Part shown: piece by piece, positions 31,201-39,449 of the stretch | Position numbering within the stretch: the first letter of the stretch is position 1 | How the letters are laid out: the number at the start of each line of letters is the position of its first letter | NCBI RefSeq assembly: GCF_009939195.1 | Contig: NZ_JAACKC010000008.1 | Span: 1-64,000 of the forward strand | Direction of reading: 5' to 3' | DNA: 64,000 nucleotides | Source: Acinetobacter kanungonis | GTDB lineage: Bacteria > Pseudomonadota > Gammaproteobacteria > Pseudomonadales > Moraxellaceae | The notes under the pieces: model-generated | Told to the model about the DNA's origin: nothing | Databases searched by the model: none | The model's input: the letters and a program-made list of their open reading frames with translations, nothing else | Made by a program: the position numbers and the translations under genes

Positions 31201-31682
31201 TCTGATAATTTAGACAAATCCAAGGTCAATGATTGACTGAATAAGGGACTTTTTTGCTGCCATTCTTTAAACAAAATTTCACTAATTTCTGGCACAGTCT
31301 TATTCATAAACACCCGACTATTTCGTCGTTTATGCCACAGTGAAGTTGGGTCTTGTAAGGTCAGCTGATAGAGGGTAAATGCGCCATCACTATATATTTG
31401 ACTGGCTTGGGTAATAATGCCGGTGAGACGGGTGTATTGCCCCATATCCGTCACTTGATCGATAGCCACCTGACAACCGATAAACTGCTTCAATGGCAGC
31501 TGTACCGTTGTAGATAAGCAGGTTAAACGGACATTCAACAGACCATTTAATACATGTTTTCCTTCAATCCGCTGTAAAAACACCTGCGCATTGAGTTCCA
31601 CATTCGAAAAATGAACATGAATAGCCCTTTTCAGTGTAGTTAAACCAAGCTGGTCTAAAACACTTTGGATATGATTCAACAT
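28293..31682 (-). CDS. vgrG: Type VI secretion tip protein VgrG
   Basis: A 1129-residue spike protein of the T6SS tip. Residues about 1-400 form the gp27-like base. The gp5-like OB region (about 430-560) contains VVGPEGEEIHVDEWGRIKVRF and PRIGELVVIDFFDGCIDRPFVLGRIHEA. A helical insertion follows (about 640-790), then a DUF2345 region (about 850-1000) with the repetitive beta-rich needle (GSINLSAQKNIIGHAQDKISLFAAQKG). The C-terminal tail has a Cys/His/Asp cluster, ACCGGDDDHGHDSDE, which could bind metal or a cargo. No core T6SS genes lie in the window, so this is an orphan vgrG. It heads the downstream cargo genes. Confidence 0.95.
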   Translation of the reverse strand: MLNHIQSVLDQLGLTTLKRAIHVHFSNVELNAQVFLQRIEGKHVLNGLLNVRLTCLSTTVQLPLKQFIGCQVAIDQVTDMGQYTRLTGIITQASQIYSDGAFTLYQLTLQDPTSLWHKRRNSRVFMNKTVPEISEILFKEWQQKSPLFSQSLTLDLSKLSESYDIRPFVMQSNESDYEFLTRLWRSEGINWWVDEQHLIVSQVLQMIEPQILRLVDNNQHFSALQRGSIRFHRSHATERFDSMMSFTAHRQLQSTASYVQRWQADSLTQDDGAGSVLSSHQHSQLFENESLSLEQAWSVSPAWVADLNGDDQATTSSSQQLDKLSSNLAAYQALQAKYFKAQTTVRDAHVGYWFSLQNHPELDLHAEGDRQFLICEKHFYNQNNLPIELNQRLAHLFDQANLDDLKQDERQFSELVLIRRQIKLVPEFDLLKHRPAAHPQHARVVGPEGEEIHVDEWGRIKVRFLFTREQDHQHHDGAGSNENDADSAWVDVLTPWAGEGYGARFLPRIGELVVIDFFDGCIDRPFVLGRIHEAHRSPTKFDVKGQLPATKKLSGIRSQEVDGSGFNQLRFDDTTGQISAQLQSSHGVSQLNLGNLSHPKEAEQSSGRGEGFELRTDAWGAVRAGKGMLISTYAQEQAIADHLEAAQAQSLLSQGYDSMKMLSEVATKQQADALNVINRLPKFIQSLELKTTGQAFESTLNLFKEGMSKDPIHALKDCGGFIEDIGALGGDAKGAVDEFNAFFSDAKDAVENLKEFIENVEEHGADIVKGKLASIKDRIQQNPFESIKEVGKVLANVHIQDFDLMSACGTFQKGNKLEVTPSKALDSLQGFMEGYTQGLESSSDAKQQEQGKIFRQALMLLASPNGIALTTPENIILQASQDIAESASGSINLSAQKNIIGHAQDKISLFAAQKGFRAYAAKGKLELQAQDDAIEAIAKKVIKLISTEDKIEITSPKEIVLTAGGSQLKINADGVFSTTGGKFESKAGQHLFVSGATVNAELPKMPESGIFSRRFDFSELVNADLLKDGFKYKVINHAKKTEYIGFLDQFARTGRIFSDNPDSVEILLLGKNDDSSDKLQLVEEVITEGQGHGSDEACCGGDDDHGHDSDEYIEDTDLKADFESFGLKD

Positions 31683-31833
31683 AGTTGTAATTCGTTATTA
31701 AAGTTATACGTCGATTAAGCGCGACATTCTAATGAATCGTTCAAATAAAGGTCTAGTGTTTTTTGTCGTATTTTTATTCGCAACACAGATCATGACACTA
31801 TCATCGCGTGCTTATTTTATAAATATCGCCAAT

Positions 31834-31860
31834 AAAAAAGGGGCTAAAGCCCCTTTTTTA
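31834..31860 (-). terminator. Terminator of the malic enzyme gene
   Basis: AAAAAGGGGC-TAAA-GCCCCTTTTT lies 20 bases past the maeA stop. The stem is flanked by A and T tracts, so it can act in both directions. It insulates vgrG from maeA. Confidence 0.88.
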
Positions 31861-31879
31861 TATCAATCAATATAATCAC

Positions 31880-33580
31880 TTAGAACGTAATGCGACGGTA
31901 CTGACGATATTCAGGTTTCCAAAAATTGGCCTCAATCGCTTCATGCAATAATTCATCGCTGACCATTGGTGCAACGCCTGCCTCCATCGCGGCTTTCGCC
32001 ACTTTGAAAGCAATGATTTTAGAAACTTGCTGAATGTCATTAATATCTGGCAGCAAGTCCGCATCAGGATTACTCAGTTTTGGCGAGCAATCTGCCAAAG
32101 CATTACTCGATGCCATCAGCATACTGTCCGTCACACGGGTTGCACCCGAAGCCACTACACCTAAACCAATACCTGGGAAGATATACGAGTTATTGCATTG
32201 TGAAATCTGGTAAATTTTGCCTTGATAATTTACAGGTGCAAATGGGCTACCCGTCGCAATCAATGCACGACCTTCGGTCCATTGCACGATATCAGCAGGC
32301 ACCGCTTCTACACGAGAAGTTGGATTCGATAACGGTAATACAATTGGTGATTCGCAATTGCTTGCCAAAGTCTTAATCACTTCTTCAGTAAATAAGCCCG
32401 GTTGACCTGAAACACCAATCAACACCGTTGGCTTAGCATGTTTCACCACATCCAATAAAGAAATGTGTTCTTCCACATTCCCCCAAGCAGCAATGGCTTC
32501 AGGTTGCTGTGCCAATTTACGTTGGAAGTCCAGCAAGTTTGGCTGATTTTCAGTGATCAAACCAAAACGATCGACCATGAATACACGTCCACGCGCTTGT
32601 GCTTCAGTTAAACCTTCCGCCACCATTTGCGCAACGATTTGCTCTGCAATACCACAACCTGCCGAACCCGCACCCAAAAAGGTAATAATCTGGTCTTTGA
32701 GTTGCTTGCCAGCCGCACGTGATGCTGCAATTAAACTGCCCACCGAAACTGCGGCTGTCCCCTGAATATCATCATTAAAGCAGCACACATGATCACGGTA
32801 TTTGTTTAACAGCGGCATGGCATTATTTTGTGCAAAATCTTCAAACTGGATCAGTGCTTTTGGCCAGCGACGCTTAATTGCCGCCATCACCTCATCCACA
32901 AAGTTATAGTATTCTTCACCACTGATGCGCGGCTGACTCCAGCCCATATAAATCGGATCATTCAGCAATTGCTGATTATTGGTACCGACATCCAGCGTAA
33001 TTGGCAAAGTATAGGCTGGGCTAATCCCACCACATGCGGTATACAGCGAGAGTTTGCCAATTGGAATGCCCATGCCGCCAATCCCTTGGTCACCCAAGCC
33101 TAAAATACGTTCACCATCAGTAATCACAATCACTTTGACATTCTTTTTATTCACGTTATGCAAAATGTCATCGATGTGTGCACGATCAGGATAGGAAATA
33201 AAAATCCCGCGGTGACGGCGGTAAATGTCCGAGAAACGCTGACAGGCCTCACCCACAGTTGGAGTGTAAATAATCGGCATCATCTCGCTTAAATGATTTT
33301 CAATCAGGTGATAGAACAGAGTTTCATTGGTGTCTTGAATATTACGCAGGTAAATATGCTTATTAATCTCATCATTGAAAGCACAGTATTGTTGATAAGA
33401 ACGTTGGCTTTGCTCTTCAATCGATTCAATTACATGCGGAACCAAGCCATGTAGATTAAAGCGAGTGCGTTCTTCTTCTGTAAAAGCAGAGCCTTTGTTT
33501 AATAGGGGTAGTTCTAATAGAGTGTTTCCAGCATACGGGATATATAAAGGGTGTTTTGTCTTCAAATGTACAGTTGTCAT
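31880..33580 (-). CDS. maeA: NAD-dependent malic enzyme
   Basis: A 566-residue enzyme converting malate to pyruvate and CO2 with NAD reduction, in the cytoplasm. It resembles E. coli MaeA over its full length: [32 protein letters not shown], the dinucleotide segment [27 protein letters not shown] with divalent metal ligands, [15 protein letters not shown] and [13 protein letters not shown] use the ATG at 33580, with GAGACTGG upstream. It stands alone between a terminator and a 430-base spacer. Confidence 0.96.
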   Translation of the reverse strand: MTTVHLKTKHPLYIPYAGNTLLELPLLNKGSAFTEEERTRFNLHGLVPHVIESIEEQSQRSYQQYCAFNDEINKHIYLRNIQDTNETLFYHLIENHLSEMMPIIYTPTVGEACQRFSDIYRRHRGIFISYPDRAHIDDILHNVNKKNVKVIVITDGERILGLGDQGIGGMGIPIGKLSLYTACGGISPAYTLPITLDVGTNNQQLLNDPIYMGWSQPRISGEEYYNFVDEVMAAIKRRWPKALIQFEDFAQNNAMPLLNKYRDHVCCFNDDIQGTAAVSVGSLIAASRAAGKQLKDQIITFLGAGSAGCGIAEQIVAQMVAEGLTEAQARGRVFMVDRFGLITENQPNLLDFQRKLAQQPEAIAAWGNVEEHISLLDVVKHAKPTVLIGVSGQPGLFTEEVIKTLASNCESPIVLPLSNPTSRVEAVPADIVQWTEGRALIATGSPFAPVNYQGKIYQISQCNNSYIFPGIGLGVVASGATRVTDSMLMASSNALADCSPKLSNPDADLLPDINDIQQVSKIIAFKVAKAAMEAGVAPMVSDELLHEAIEANFWKPEYRQYRRITF

Positions 33581-34011
33581 AACCAGTCTCAGTGCGCGCA
33601 ATCCTCTCAGCAGGATTACATTACGTCATCAAATTCTCTTCGATTCGGTGTATAGCTTAGACCTATTTTTTCAGTAACGTATATTTAGATACGTGATAAT
33701 GGTATAGAGTTAATTTCGCAATTAAATGAAGATTTATTCATCGTTTTTATCTATTTATTAAATCGAGATTCTCAAAAAATATTGCAGATATATTCACCAT
33801 TTAAAGCAAATTTAGTACATTAACATTTAAATCCCACAAATATAAAAATAGATAATTTCTATTATTATAATTTTACACACTTAATCCATGTTAATCAGTA
33901 TGTATTTTTCTATATGATGAACAGCCAAGTTAAAATTTATTAAAAATAATTACAAAACATATACTTATAAAAGATTAAGACTTTTAGCTAATTTATTCAG
34001 CCATTTTACGC
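33581..34011. other. A+T-rich intergenic region with a palindrome
   Basis: No gene is visible. The region must hold the maeA promoter. ACGTAT-ATTTAG-ATACGT at 33677-33694 is a 6+6 inverted repeat about 100 bases ahead of the maeA start and might be an operator. The rest, up to the DUF2798 gene, is simple A+T-rich sequence. Confidence 0.5.
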
Positions 34012-34296
34012 CTACTTCGGTGTTTGATTTGGAGGCATCTCGACAATCAGTCCCGTCAACTTGCGTACCAGTGGCAACATCACCAAGACCACAGGATAAG
34101 CAATTGCCCAAGACATCATCCACGCCGAAAACCAAAGTGACAGGAATGCATCACTCCAGCCCAAGTTCCTTAACATATTAATAAAGGAAATAATGCCACT
34201 CATTAAACAGGAGAGAAAAAAGGGCATGACCCAGCCTACAAATTTAGTCGGGAGTTTGGGAATATTACCGATAATTTTCGGACGTTGATTGCTCAT
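34012..34296 (-). CDS. DUF2798 small membrane protein
   Basis: A 94-residue protein with two hydrophobic helices, matching the DUF2798 layout (PFFLSCLMSGIISFINMLRNLG ... FSAWMMSWAIAYPVVLVMLPLVRKL). Function of this family is unknown. The ATG at 34296 has GGA eight bases upstream; a second in-frame ATG is three codons earlier. It is divergent from argS, with 187 bases between them. Confidence 0.8.
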   Translation of the reverse strand: MSNQRPKIIGNIPKLPTKFVGWVMPFFLSCLMSGIISFINMLRNLGWSDAFLSLWFSAWMMSWAIAYPVVLVMLPLVRKLTGLIVEMPPNQTPK

Positions 34297-34483
34297 TCTT
34301 GGCATCCAAAATGTTGTAATGATTGACTATGCCACAATTTCGCTGCATGGATGTGATGATTCTCCACAAAACCAGCGCATCAAACCTAAACTGAATAAAA
34401 AACATTCTCTAGAAAGGACTCACCTAAACAGTCTGAAATTTGCTATATTTGCTGTTTTTCTGCGACATTTATTTTCGACTCAT

Positions 34484-36274
34484 ATGAACACGGCAATCCA
34501 AGCAGCGCTCGATCATGCAGTGCAATCCCTTCAAGCGGAAGGCGTACTCCCATCTGACTGGAACAACAACAGCAATTTGACGCGTACCAAAGACCGAAGC
34601 CACGGGGATTTCGCATCGAATATCGCCATGATTGGTGCTAAAGCTGCAGGTATCAAGCCACGTGATTTGGCCGAAAAAATTCTCGCAGCCCTGCCTGAAG
34701 TCACTGACATCAGCAAAGCAGAAATCGCAGGTCCAGGCTTTATCAACTTCTTTTTAAATGCAGACCAGCGTTTTGCTGTACTGGATCAAATTCAAGCGCA
34801 AAGTGCTGAATTTGGTCGTACGCAAGTCAATGCAGAAAAACGCATCCAAGTAGAATTTGTGTCTGCGAATCCGACCTCTAGTCTGCATGTGGGACATGGT
34901 CGTGGCGCGGCTTATGGGATGACAGTAGCCAACCTGCTTGAAGCGACTGGTGCTAAAGTAGATCGTGAATATTATGTGAATGATGCTGGTCGTCAGATGG
35001 ACATTTTAGCGACTTCCACCTATTTACGTTACCTCGAGCTGACAGGTCAGGAACTGGTTTTCCCGAAAAATGCTTACCAAGGTGACTACGTCAAAGAAAT
35101 CGCACAAGGCATTATTGACCAAGATGGCAACGCTTATGTACATCCAGTGGCTGACGTGTATAAAGATGTGCCTGAAGATGTGCAATATGCAGAAGAGTTA
35201 GATGCGGAAGGCAATAAAGTCGTGCTTTCTGGTGATAAAGAAAAGCATATCGATGGCTTAATTTTCAATTCACAACAGTTGACTGGCGAAGGTTATCGCG
35301 TTTTCCATCAAGCGGCACTGAAAGCCATTTTGGATGATATTAAAGATGACCTCGGTGAATTCGGCGTAACTTTCAATCAATGGTTCAGCGAAGCCTCTTT
35401 GACTGAAAAAATTGATGAAGCGCTACAAACGCTGGATCAACGTGGCTTCCTTTATGAGAAAGATGGCAACATCTGGTTTAAATCAACTGAATTTGGCGAT
35501 GAAAAAGACCGCGTAGTCAAACGTCGTAATGGACAAACCACCTATTTCGCGTCTGACATTGCTTATCACTTAAATAAATTACAACGTGGCTACACCGATT
35601 TAATCGACATCTGGGGTTCTGACCACCACGGTTATATTTCACGCGTGAAAGCAGCGATTGATGCAATGGGCTATGACTCGAAAAAACTGACCGTATTATT
35701 GGTGCAGTTCGTGAGCTTATGGCGTAGTGGCGAGATGGTGCAAATGTCTTCTCGTTCAGGTCAATTCGTCACCTTACGTGACCTGCGTAAAGAAGTGGGG
35801 AATGATGCTGCGCGTTTCTACTATGTTATGCGTAAATCTGAACAACACATTGACTTTGACTTGGACCTTGCAGTTTCACAAAGCAAAGACAATGCGGTGT
35901 ACTACATCCAATATGCGCATGCCCGTATTTGCCGTATGCTTGAAAAAGCAACAACAACTAACGTGAACTTCAGTGCTCAAACTGCGCGTGAATTTGCCAA
36001 CAAACTTGAGTTGGAAGCAGAAACTGAAATTCTTGCCAAACTGGCGGCTTACCCAGAAGTAGTTGCACGTGCTGCGAATGCTTATGAGCCACATCAGGTT
36101 GGTAACTACTTGAAAGAATTGGCTGCTTTATTCCATGGCTGGTATAATGAGCACAAAGTACTGAATGATGATGCGGAACTTACACAAGCACGCCTCTTAC
36201 TTTCAGTAAACGTACAACAAGTATTACGCAATGGTTTAGAATTATTAGGTGTATCAGCACCTGAGACGATGTAA
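34484..36274 (+). CDS. argS: Arginyl-tRNA synthetase
   Basis: A 596-residue class I aminoacyl-tRNA synthetase that charges tRNA-Arg. The HIGH-type motif reads LHVGHGRGA, preceded by SANPTS as in other ArgRS. The KMSKS position is the degenerate MSSRSG, usual for this family. The N-terminal additional domain and the C-terminal anticodon-binding helical domain (DALR-type, about 470-596) are complete. I take the ATG at 34484 (MNTAIQAALDHAV), which gives normal length; the open frame begins 65 codons earlier with unrelated residues. A SPOR-domain gene follows, a common argS neighbour. Confidence 0.97.
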   Translation: MNTAIQAALDHAVQSLQAEGVLPSDWNNNSNLTRTKDRSHGDFASNIAMIGAKAAGIKPRDLAEKILAALPEVTDISKAEIAGPGFINFFLNADQRFAVLDQIQAQSAEFGRTQVNAEKRIQVEFVSANPTSSLHVGHGRGAAYGMTVANLLEATGAKVDREYYVNDAGRQMDILATSTYLRYLELTGQELVFPKNAYQGDYVKEIAQGIIDQDGNAYVHPVADVYKDVPEDVQYAEELDAEGNKVVLSGDKEKHIDGLIFNSQQLTGEGYRVFHQAALKAILDDIKDDLGEFGVTFNQWFSEASLTEKIDEALQTLDQRGFLYEKDGNIWFKSTEFGDEKDRVVKRRNGQTTYFASDIAYHLNKLQRGYTDLIDIWGSDHHGYISRVKAAIDAMGYDSKKLTVLLVQFVSLWRSGEMVQMSSRSGQFVTLRDLRKEVGNDAARFYYVMRKSEQHIDFDLDLAVSQSKDNAVYYIQYAHARICRMLEKATTTNVNFSAQTAREFANKLELEAETEILAKLAAYPEVVARAANAYEPHQVGNYLKELAALFHGWYNEHKVLNDDAELTQARLLLSVNVQQVLRNGLELLGVSAPETM

Positions 36275-36330
36275 TTAACAAAGCAATACTTTGTGCATCG
36301 TCGCATGACCGAAAGTTACGCTTGAGGTAG

Positions 36331-36379
36331 CCATGTAAATTCATTTTACATGGCGAATTTGCTCGGGGCTTTGCCCTGA
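36331..36379 (+). other. Two consecutive hairpins between argS and the SPOR gene
   Basis: CCATGTAAA...TTTACATGG (36331-36353) and CTCGGGGC-TTT-GCCCTGAG (about 36361-36379) are inverted repeats in the argS to SPOR-gene gap. Neither is followed by a T-tract, so they look like mRNA-processing or stability structures, not terminators. Confidence 0.45.
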
Positions 36380-36417
36380 GTCGCCTTGTAAAAAGATAAG
36401 AAGAGAGGAATTTCCAC

Positions 36418-37032
36418 GTGTTTGGAAAAACGCAACGCGGTGTTTCAGAACGACCAAATAAACCGAAGAAACCCCTCATTCCAGCGTGGTTAGGTACGCT
36501 TGTGGTGATTCTGATCGTATTGAGTTTTGCCGTGGCTTTGATGCTATGGAAACCGTGGGCGCCTGTTCAACCGAAAAACAAAGTGACTTCTGAGCATTAT
36601 CAGGAAGAAACCAACAAGGATTATCGTTTTTACGATTTGCTGCCGCAGCAGCAAGTGACCCCGATTCCTGAACAAGCCATTCCTGAAAGCAAAGATCAAA
36701 GTACTGTTGTGATTGTGGAAGCACCTCGCACCGAAACTGCAGCCAGTAGCGCTGCGCCCGATGCAATAGAGGCACAAATCAATGCCCTGCCTGCAGAACG
36801 TACGCCAAGCTATATACTCCAAGTGCGTAGCTATCCAGACCCTGACAGTGCCGATGCCCGTCGTGCCGAAATCATCTTGAATGGTTTATCTGCCGACGTA
36901 GTCAAAACTGTTGAAGGGGGTAAAACTTGGTATCGCGTGGTATCTGGACCCTACGACACACAAGAGGCAGCCGTAATTGCCCAACAAACCTTACAGCATA
37001 GCGGGATTGATTCGATTGTGGTCAAACGCTAA
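36418..37032 (+). CDS. SPOR-domain membrane protein
   Basis: A 204-residue protein with a short basic cytoplasmic N-terminus, one membrane helix (about 24-42), a Pro/Gln/Glu-rich linker, and a C-terminal SPOR domain (about 130-204, YILQVRSYPDPDSADARR ... TWYRVVSGPYDTQEAA). SPOR domains bind denuded glycan at the division septum, as in FtsN. It starts with GTG at 36418 with GAGAGGA upstream. It is probably an FtsN-like accessory; whether it is FtsN itself I cannot say. Confidence 0.88.
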   Translation: MFGKTQRGVSERPNKPKKPLIPAWLGTLVVILIVLSFAVALMLWKPWAPVQPKNKVTSEHYQEETNKDYRFYDLLPQQQVTPIPEQAIPESKDQSTVVIVEAPRTETAASSAAPDAIEAQINALPAERTPSYILQVRSYPDPDSADARRAEIILNGLSADVVKTVEGGKTWYRVVSGPYDTQEAAVIAQQTLQHSGIDSIVVKR

Positions 37033-37040
37033 AACAACAT

Positions 37041-37068
37041 AAAAAAAGATGCCTCGGCATCTTTTTTT
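37041..37068 (+). terminator. Bidirectional terminator
   Basis: AAAGATGCC-TC-GGCATCTTT with A and T tracts on both sides lies between the convergent SPOR-domain and glutathione transferase genes. It can end both transcripts. Confidence 0.88.
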
Positions 37069-37081
37069 ATGTCTTAAATGT

Positions 37082-37726
37082 CTATAACGCCTGCTCTTTG
37101 CTGAGCGCTCGCGTATAGGCGGGACGCTGTGCAATACGTTGCAGAAAAGCTTGAATATTGGGGTAATTGCCATGCGCGCGAGTCATGAGTGCCTGCAAAG
37201 GAAAACTCATTTGGATATCTGCAAAGGAAAATGTCCCTGCAAAATAATCATGGCTGGCCAAATACATTTCTAAAAACTGAATATGGTCTTTTAAGCGTGG
37301 CTGAATAAATGCGGCTTTTACACCTGCGGTAATTTTCTTTGCCACAGGTTTGACCAGAAAGGGAACATGCTGCGGCACATTGTTCATTACCAATTGCATC
37401 ACCAACAACGGCATCAATGAACCTTCGGCATAATGCATCCAGTAGCGATATTGCTGCAAATCGGCTCGTTCCTGCGGCTTGAACTGTTGTTGTGGATCAT
37501 ACTGTTCTTGCAGATATTCCAAAATGACCGCAGATTCGGCAATATTCTGATCCTGATCGGTTAATACGGGCGCCTTACCCAAAGGGTGAATCTGTTTCAG
37601 TTCTGGTGGCGCAGCCAGTGTTGCCAAGCGACGATAAAACTTGATTTGATAATCGAGATTTAACTCTTCTAAAGCCCATAAAATACGAAAAGAGCGTGAT
37701 TGCTCCAAATGATGTAAGGTAATCAT
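37082..37726 (-). CDS. Glutathione S-transferase family protein
   Basis: A 214-residue cytoplasmic protein with a thioredoxin-fold N-domain (about 1-80). LHHLEQSRSFRILWALEELNL holds the likely active-site Ser, and the ESAVILEYL motif binds the glutathione gamma-glutamyl part. A helical C-domain follows (about 90-214). Substrate unknown. It resembles the small beta/nu-like bacterial GSTs. OsmC and pirin genes follow upstream on the same strand, together suggesting electrophile or oxidant defence. Confidence 0.88.
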   Translation of the reverse strand: MITLHHLEQSRSFRILWALEELNLDYQIKFYRRLATLAAPPELKQIHPLGKAPVLTDQDQNIAESAVILEYLQEQYDPQQQFKPQERADLQQYRYWMHYAEGSLMPLLVMQLVMNNVPQHVPFLVKPVAKKITAGVKAAFIQPRLKDHIQFLEMYLASHDYFAGTFSFADIQMSFPLQALMTRAHGNYPNIQAFLQRIAQRPAYTRALSKEQAL

Positions 37727-37797
37727 GCCCTTGCCTCAATTAAAAAGTAATTTCAGAATCAGCCAAGTGGCAATTATCTGTCTCGTCAAATGCCTGA

Positions 37798-38196
37798 TTA
37801 AATCAGGCGGGTGCGTATTTCTACACTGCGTAATAAGGTCTTGGTGACGGGCGTTTTCTCGCTAATCTCCAGCACTTTCTGCTGCAACTCTGCCGACAAG
37901 GGCTGCTGAAAGGACAAGCGTCGTTCAATCCACTCCTGCCCTTCTTTATTGCTATGAAAATCAACGTCTACACTAAAAGCACCCAACTCAATTTGCTTAT
38001 GCTGCGCATACATGCGCAAAGTAATCATGGTGCAGGACACCAAAGCCGAACAAAGGAAATCGTAAGGTGCTGGGCCTTGATCCTCTCCACCAAATGCAGC
38101 AGGTTTATCCGTCAAAAAATGATGGGTGCCACTCGAGATCTCACCTAACCAGTGTTCTGCCCGAGTCCGCACCTGCGCTTGTGCAATAATACTCAT
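37798..38196 (-). CDS. OsmC family peroxiredoxin-like protein
   Basis: A 132-residue OsmC/Ohr-fold protein. The two redox Cys positions of the family are not both present: one Cys lies in DFLCSALVSCTMITLRMYA, which contains two Cys, matching the second conserved Cys region. The first Cys region instead shows GGEDQGPAPYDFL. This is the YhfA-like subgroup, where peroxidase activity is less clear. It lies 15 bases after the pirin gene and is probably co-transcribed with it. Confidence 0.85.
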   Translation of the reverse strand: MSIIAQAQVRTRAEHWLGEISSGTHHFLTDKPAAFGGEDQGPAPYDFLCSALVSCTMITLRMYAQHKQIELGAFSVDVDFHSNKEGQEWIERRLSFQQPLSAELQQKVLEISEKTPVTKTLLRSVEIRTRLI

Positions 38197-38211
38197 CTTG
38201 CTGTTCCTTGC

Positions 38212-39159
38212 TTATTTTGATGCTTTCATTTTTTCTGGAAAAACAGGGGCTTCCAAGCGTGGTCCATCATAATCTGGGATGCTGCCAAAGCGCTCATCTT
38301 GATTCATCCACTGCTCACGCGCCAACTGTAATTCTTCTTGTGTACGTCCGACAAAATTCCACCACAGCAAAATGGCCGATTCAAACGGTTCTCCACCCAG
38401 TAGCAGAATACGCGCGCCCTGATGCATTTCGATGCTGATTTCTTTGACGCCAGGCTCCAGTGCCAACATATTATCATCATTTAATTCATGACCATTGACC
38501 ACAGCCGTGCCTTCTAAGGCTAAAAAGCCATATTCAAATTTAGGATTGAGTGGCAAACGTGTTGTAGTCGAGACCAAAGCCTTCATGTCCACCCCCAACA
38601 GTTCGGTATGCACTTTCACTGGGGAAGCGGTCTGCAAGAATTCACCCACCAAAACCGTAAATTCGATTTGATCTTGCGCGAAACTTGGCAGTGCTGGGTA
38701 ATGATCAAAACGCGGTGCCATATTTTGCTTATCATCTGGCAAAGCAATCCAGAGTTGCGCGGCATGCATATGGGTTTCGGTTGCAGGAGCAACTTCAGTA
38801 TGTGAAATGCCATAACCTGCCGTCATTAAATTGACCTGTTTTGGACGAATCAACTGTTTGGAGCCCAAGCTATCAGTATGCATCATGGTGCCTTCAATCA
38901 TCCACGTAAAGGTTTGCAAACCAATATGCGGATGTGGACCAACATCCAATCCATCTCCTTGCGGAAAACTCACAGGACCAGCATGATCCAAAAAACACCA
39001 AGCTCCGATCATGCGTTTATGCCGACTTGGCAATGCGCGCTTGATGATGGTGCCCTGCCCAATTTCGGCTGAACGTAACGGAAACTCTTGAATAAATTGG
39101 TTAATATATTTTTCGCAGTCATCAGAATCTGAAAGTTCAATATAATTACTATTGGTCAT
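38212..39159 (-). CDS. Pirin family protein
   Basis: A 315-residue bicupin protein. The N-terminal pirin cupin holds the metal ligands in GPHPHIGLQTFTWMIEG and the matching His in GYGISHTEV. A C-terminal cupin (about 190-290) has lost most ligands. Some bacterial pirins have quercetinase activity, others regulate metabolic enzymes; the role here is unknown. It is the first gene of a pirin-OsmC pair. Confidence 0.9.
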   Translation of the reverse strand: MTNSNYIELSDSDDCEKYINQFIQEFPLRSAEIGQGTIIKRALPSRHKRMIGAWCFLDHAGPVSFPQGDGLDVGPHPHIGLQTFTWMIEGTMMHTDSLGSKQLIRPKQVNLMTAGYGISHTEVAPATETHMHAAQLWIALPDDKQNMAPRFDHYPALPSFAQDQIEFTVLVGEFLQTASPVKVHTELLGVDMKALVSTTTRLPLNPKFEYGFLALEGTAVVNGHELNDDNMLALEPGVKEISIEMHQGARILLLGGEPFESAILLWWNFVGRTQEELQLAREQWMNQDERFGSIPDYDGPRLEAPVFPEKMKASK

Positions 39160-39449
39160 GTTGTTATCCTGAATTTTGTTTTACCAATTCCATCAGCATA
39201 ACCACAACATCTGCAAAGGACTAGCTCAAATTCAAATTTGGATGCAAATCTTCAATTAAAGGTTAAAAATTCAATACAATAAAATACGACTGTCTATATG
39301 CTGAATGGCATTTATCCCATAGAATAGGCACAAACATCGACAAGAATAAAGAACGTATATTTACATATCCATTCCAATGAAAAATGCGCATTTTATATAC
39401 AAAAACGTGATAAATGTTTATTATTTCAAAAGAATACATTGTAGATACA

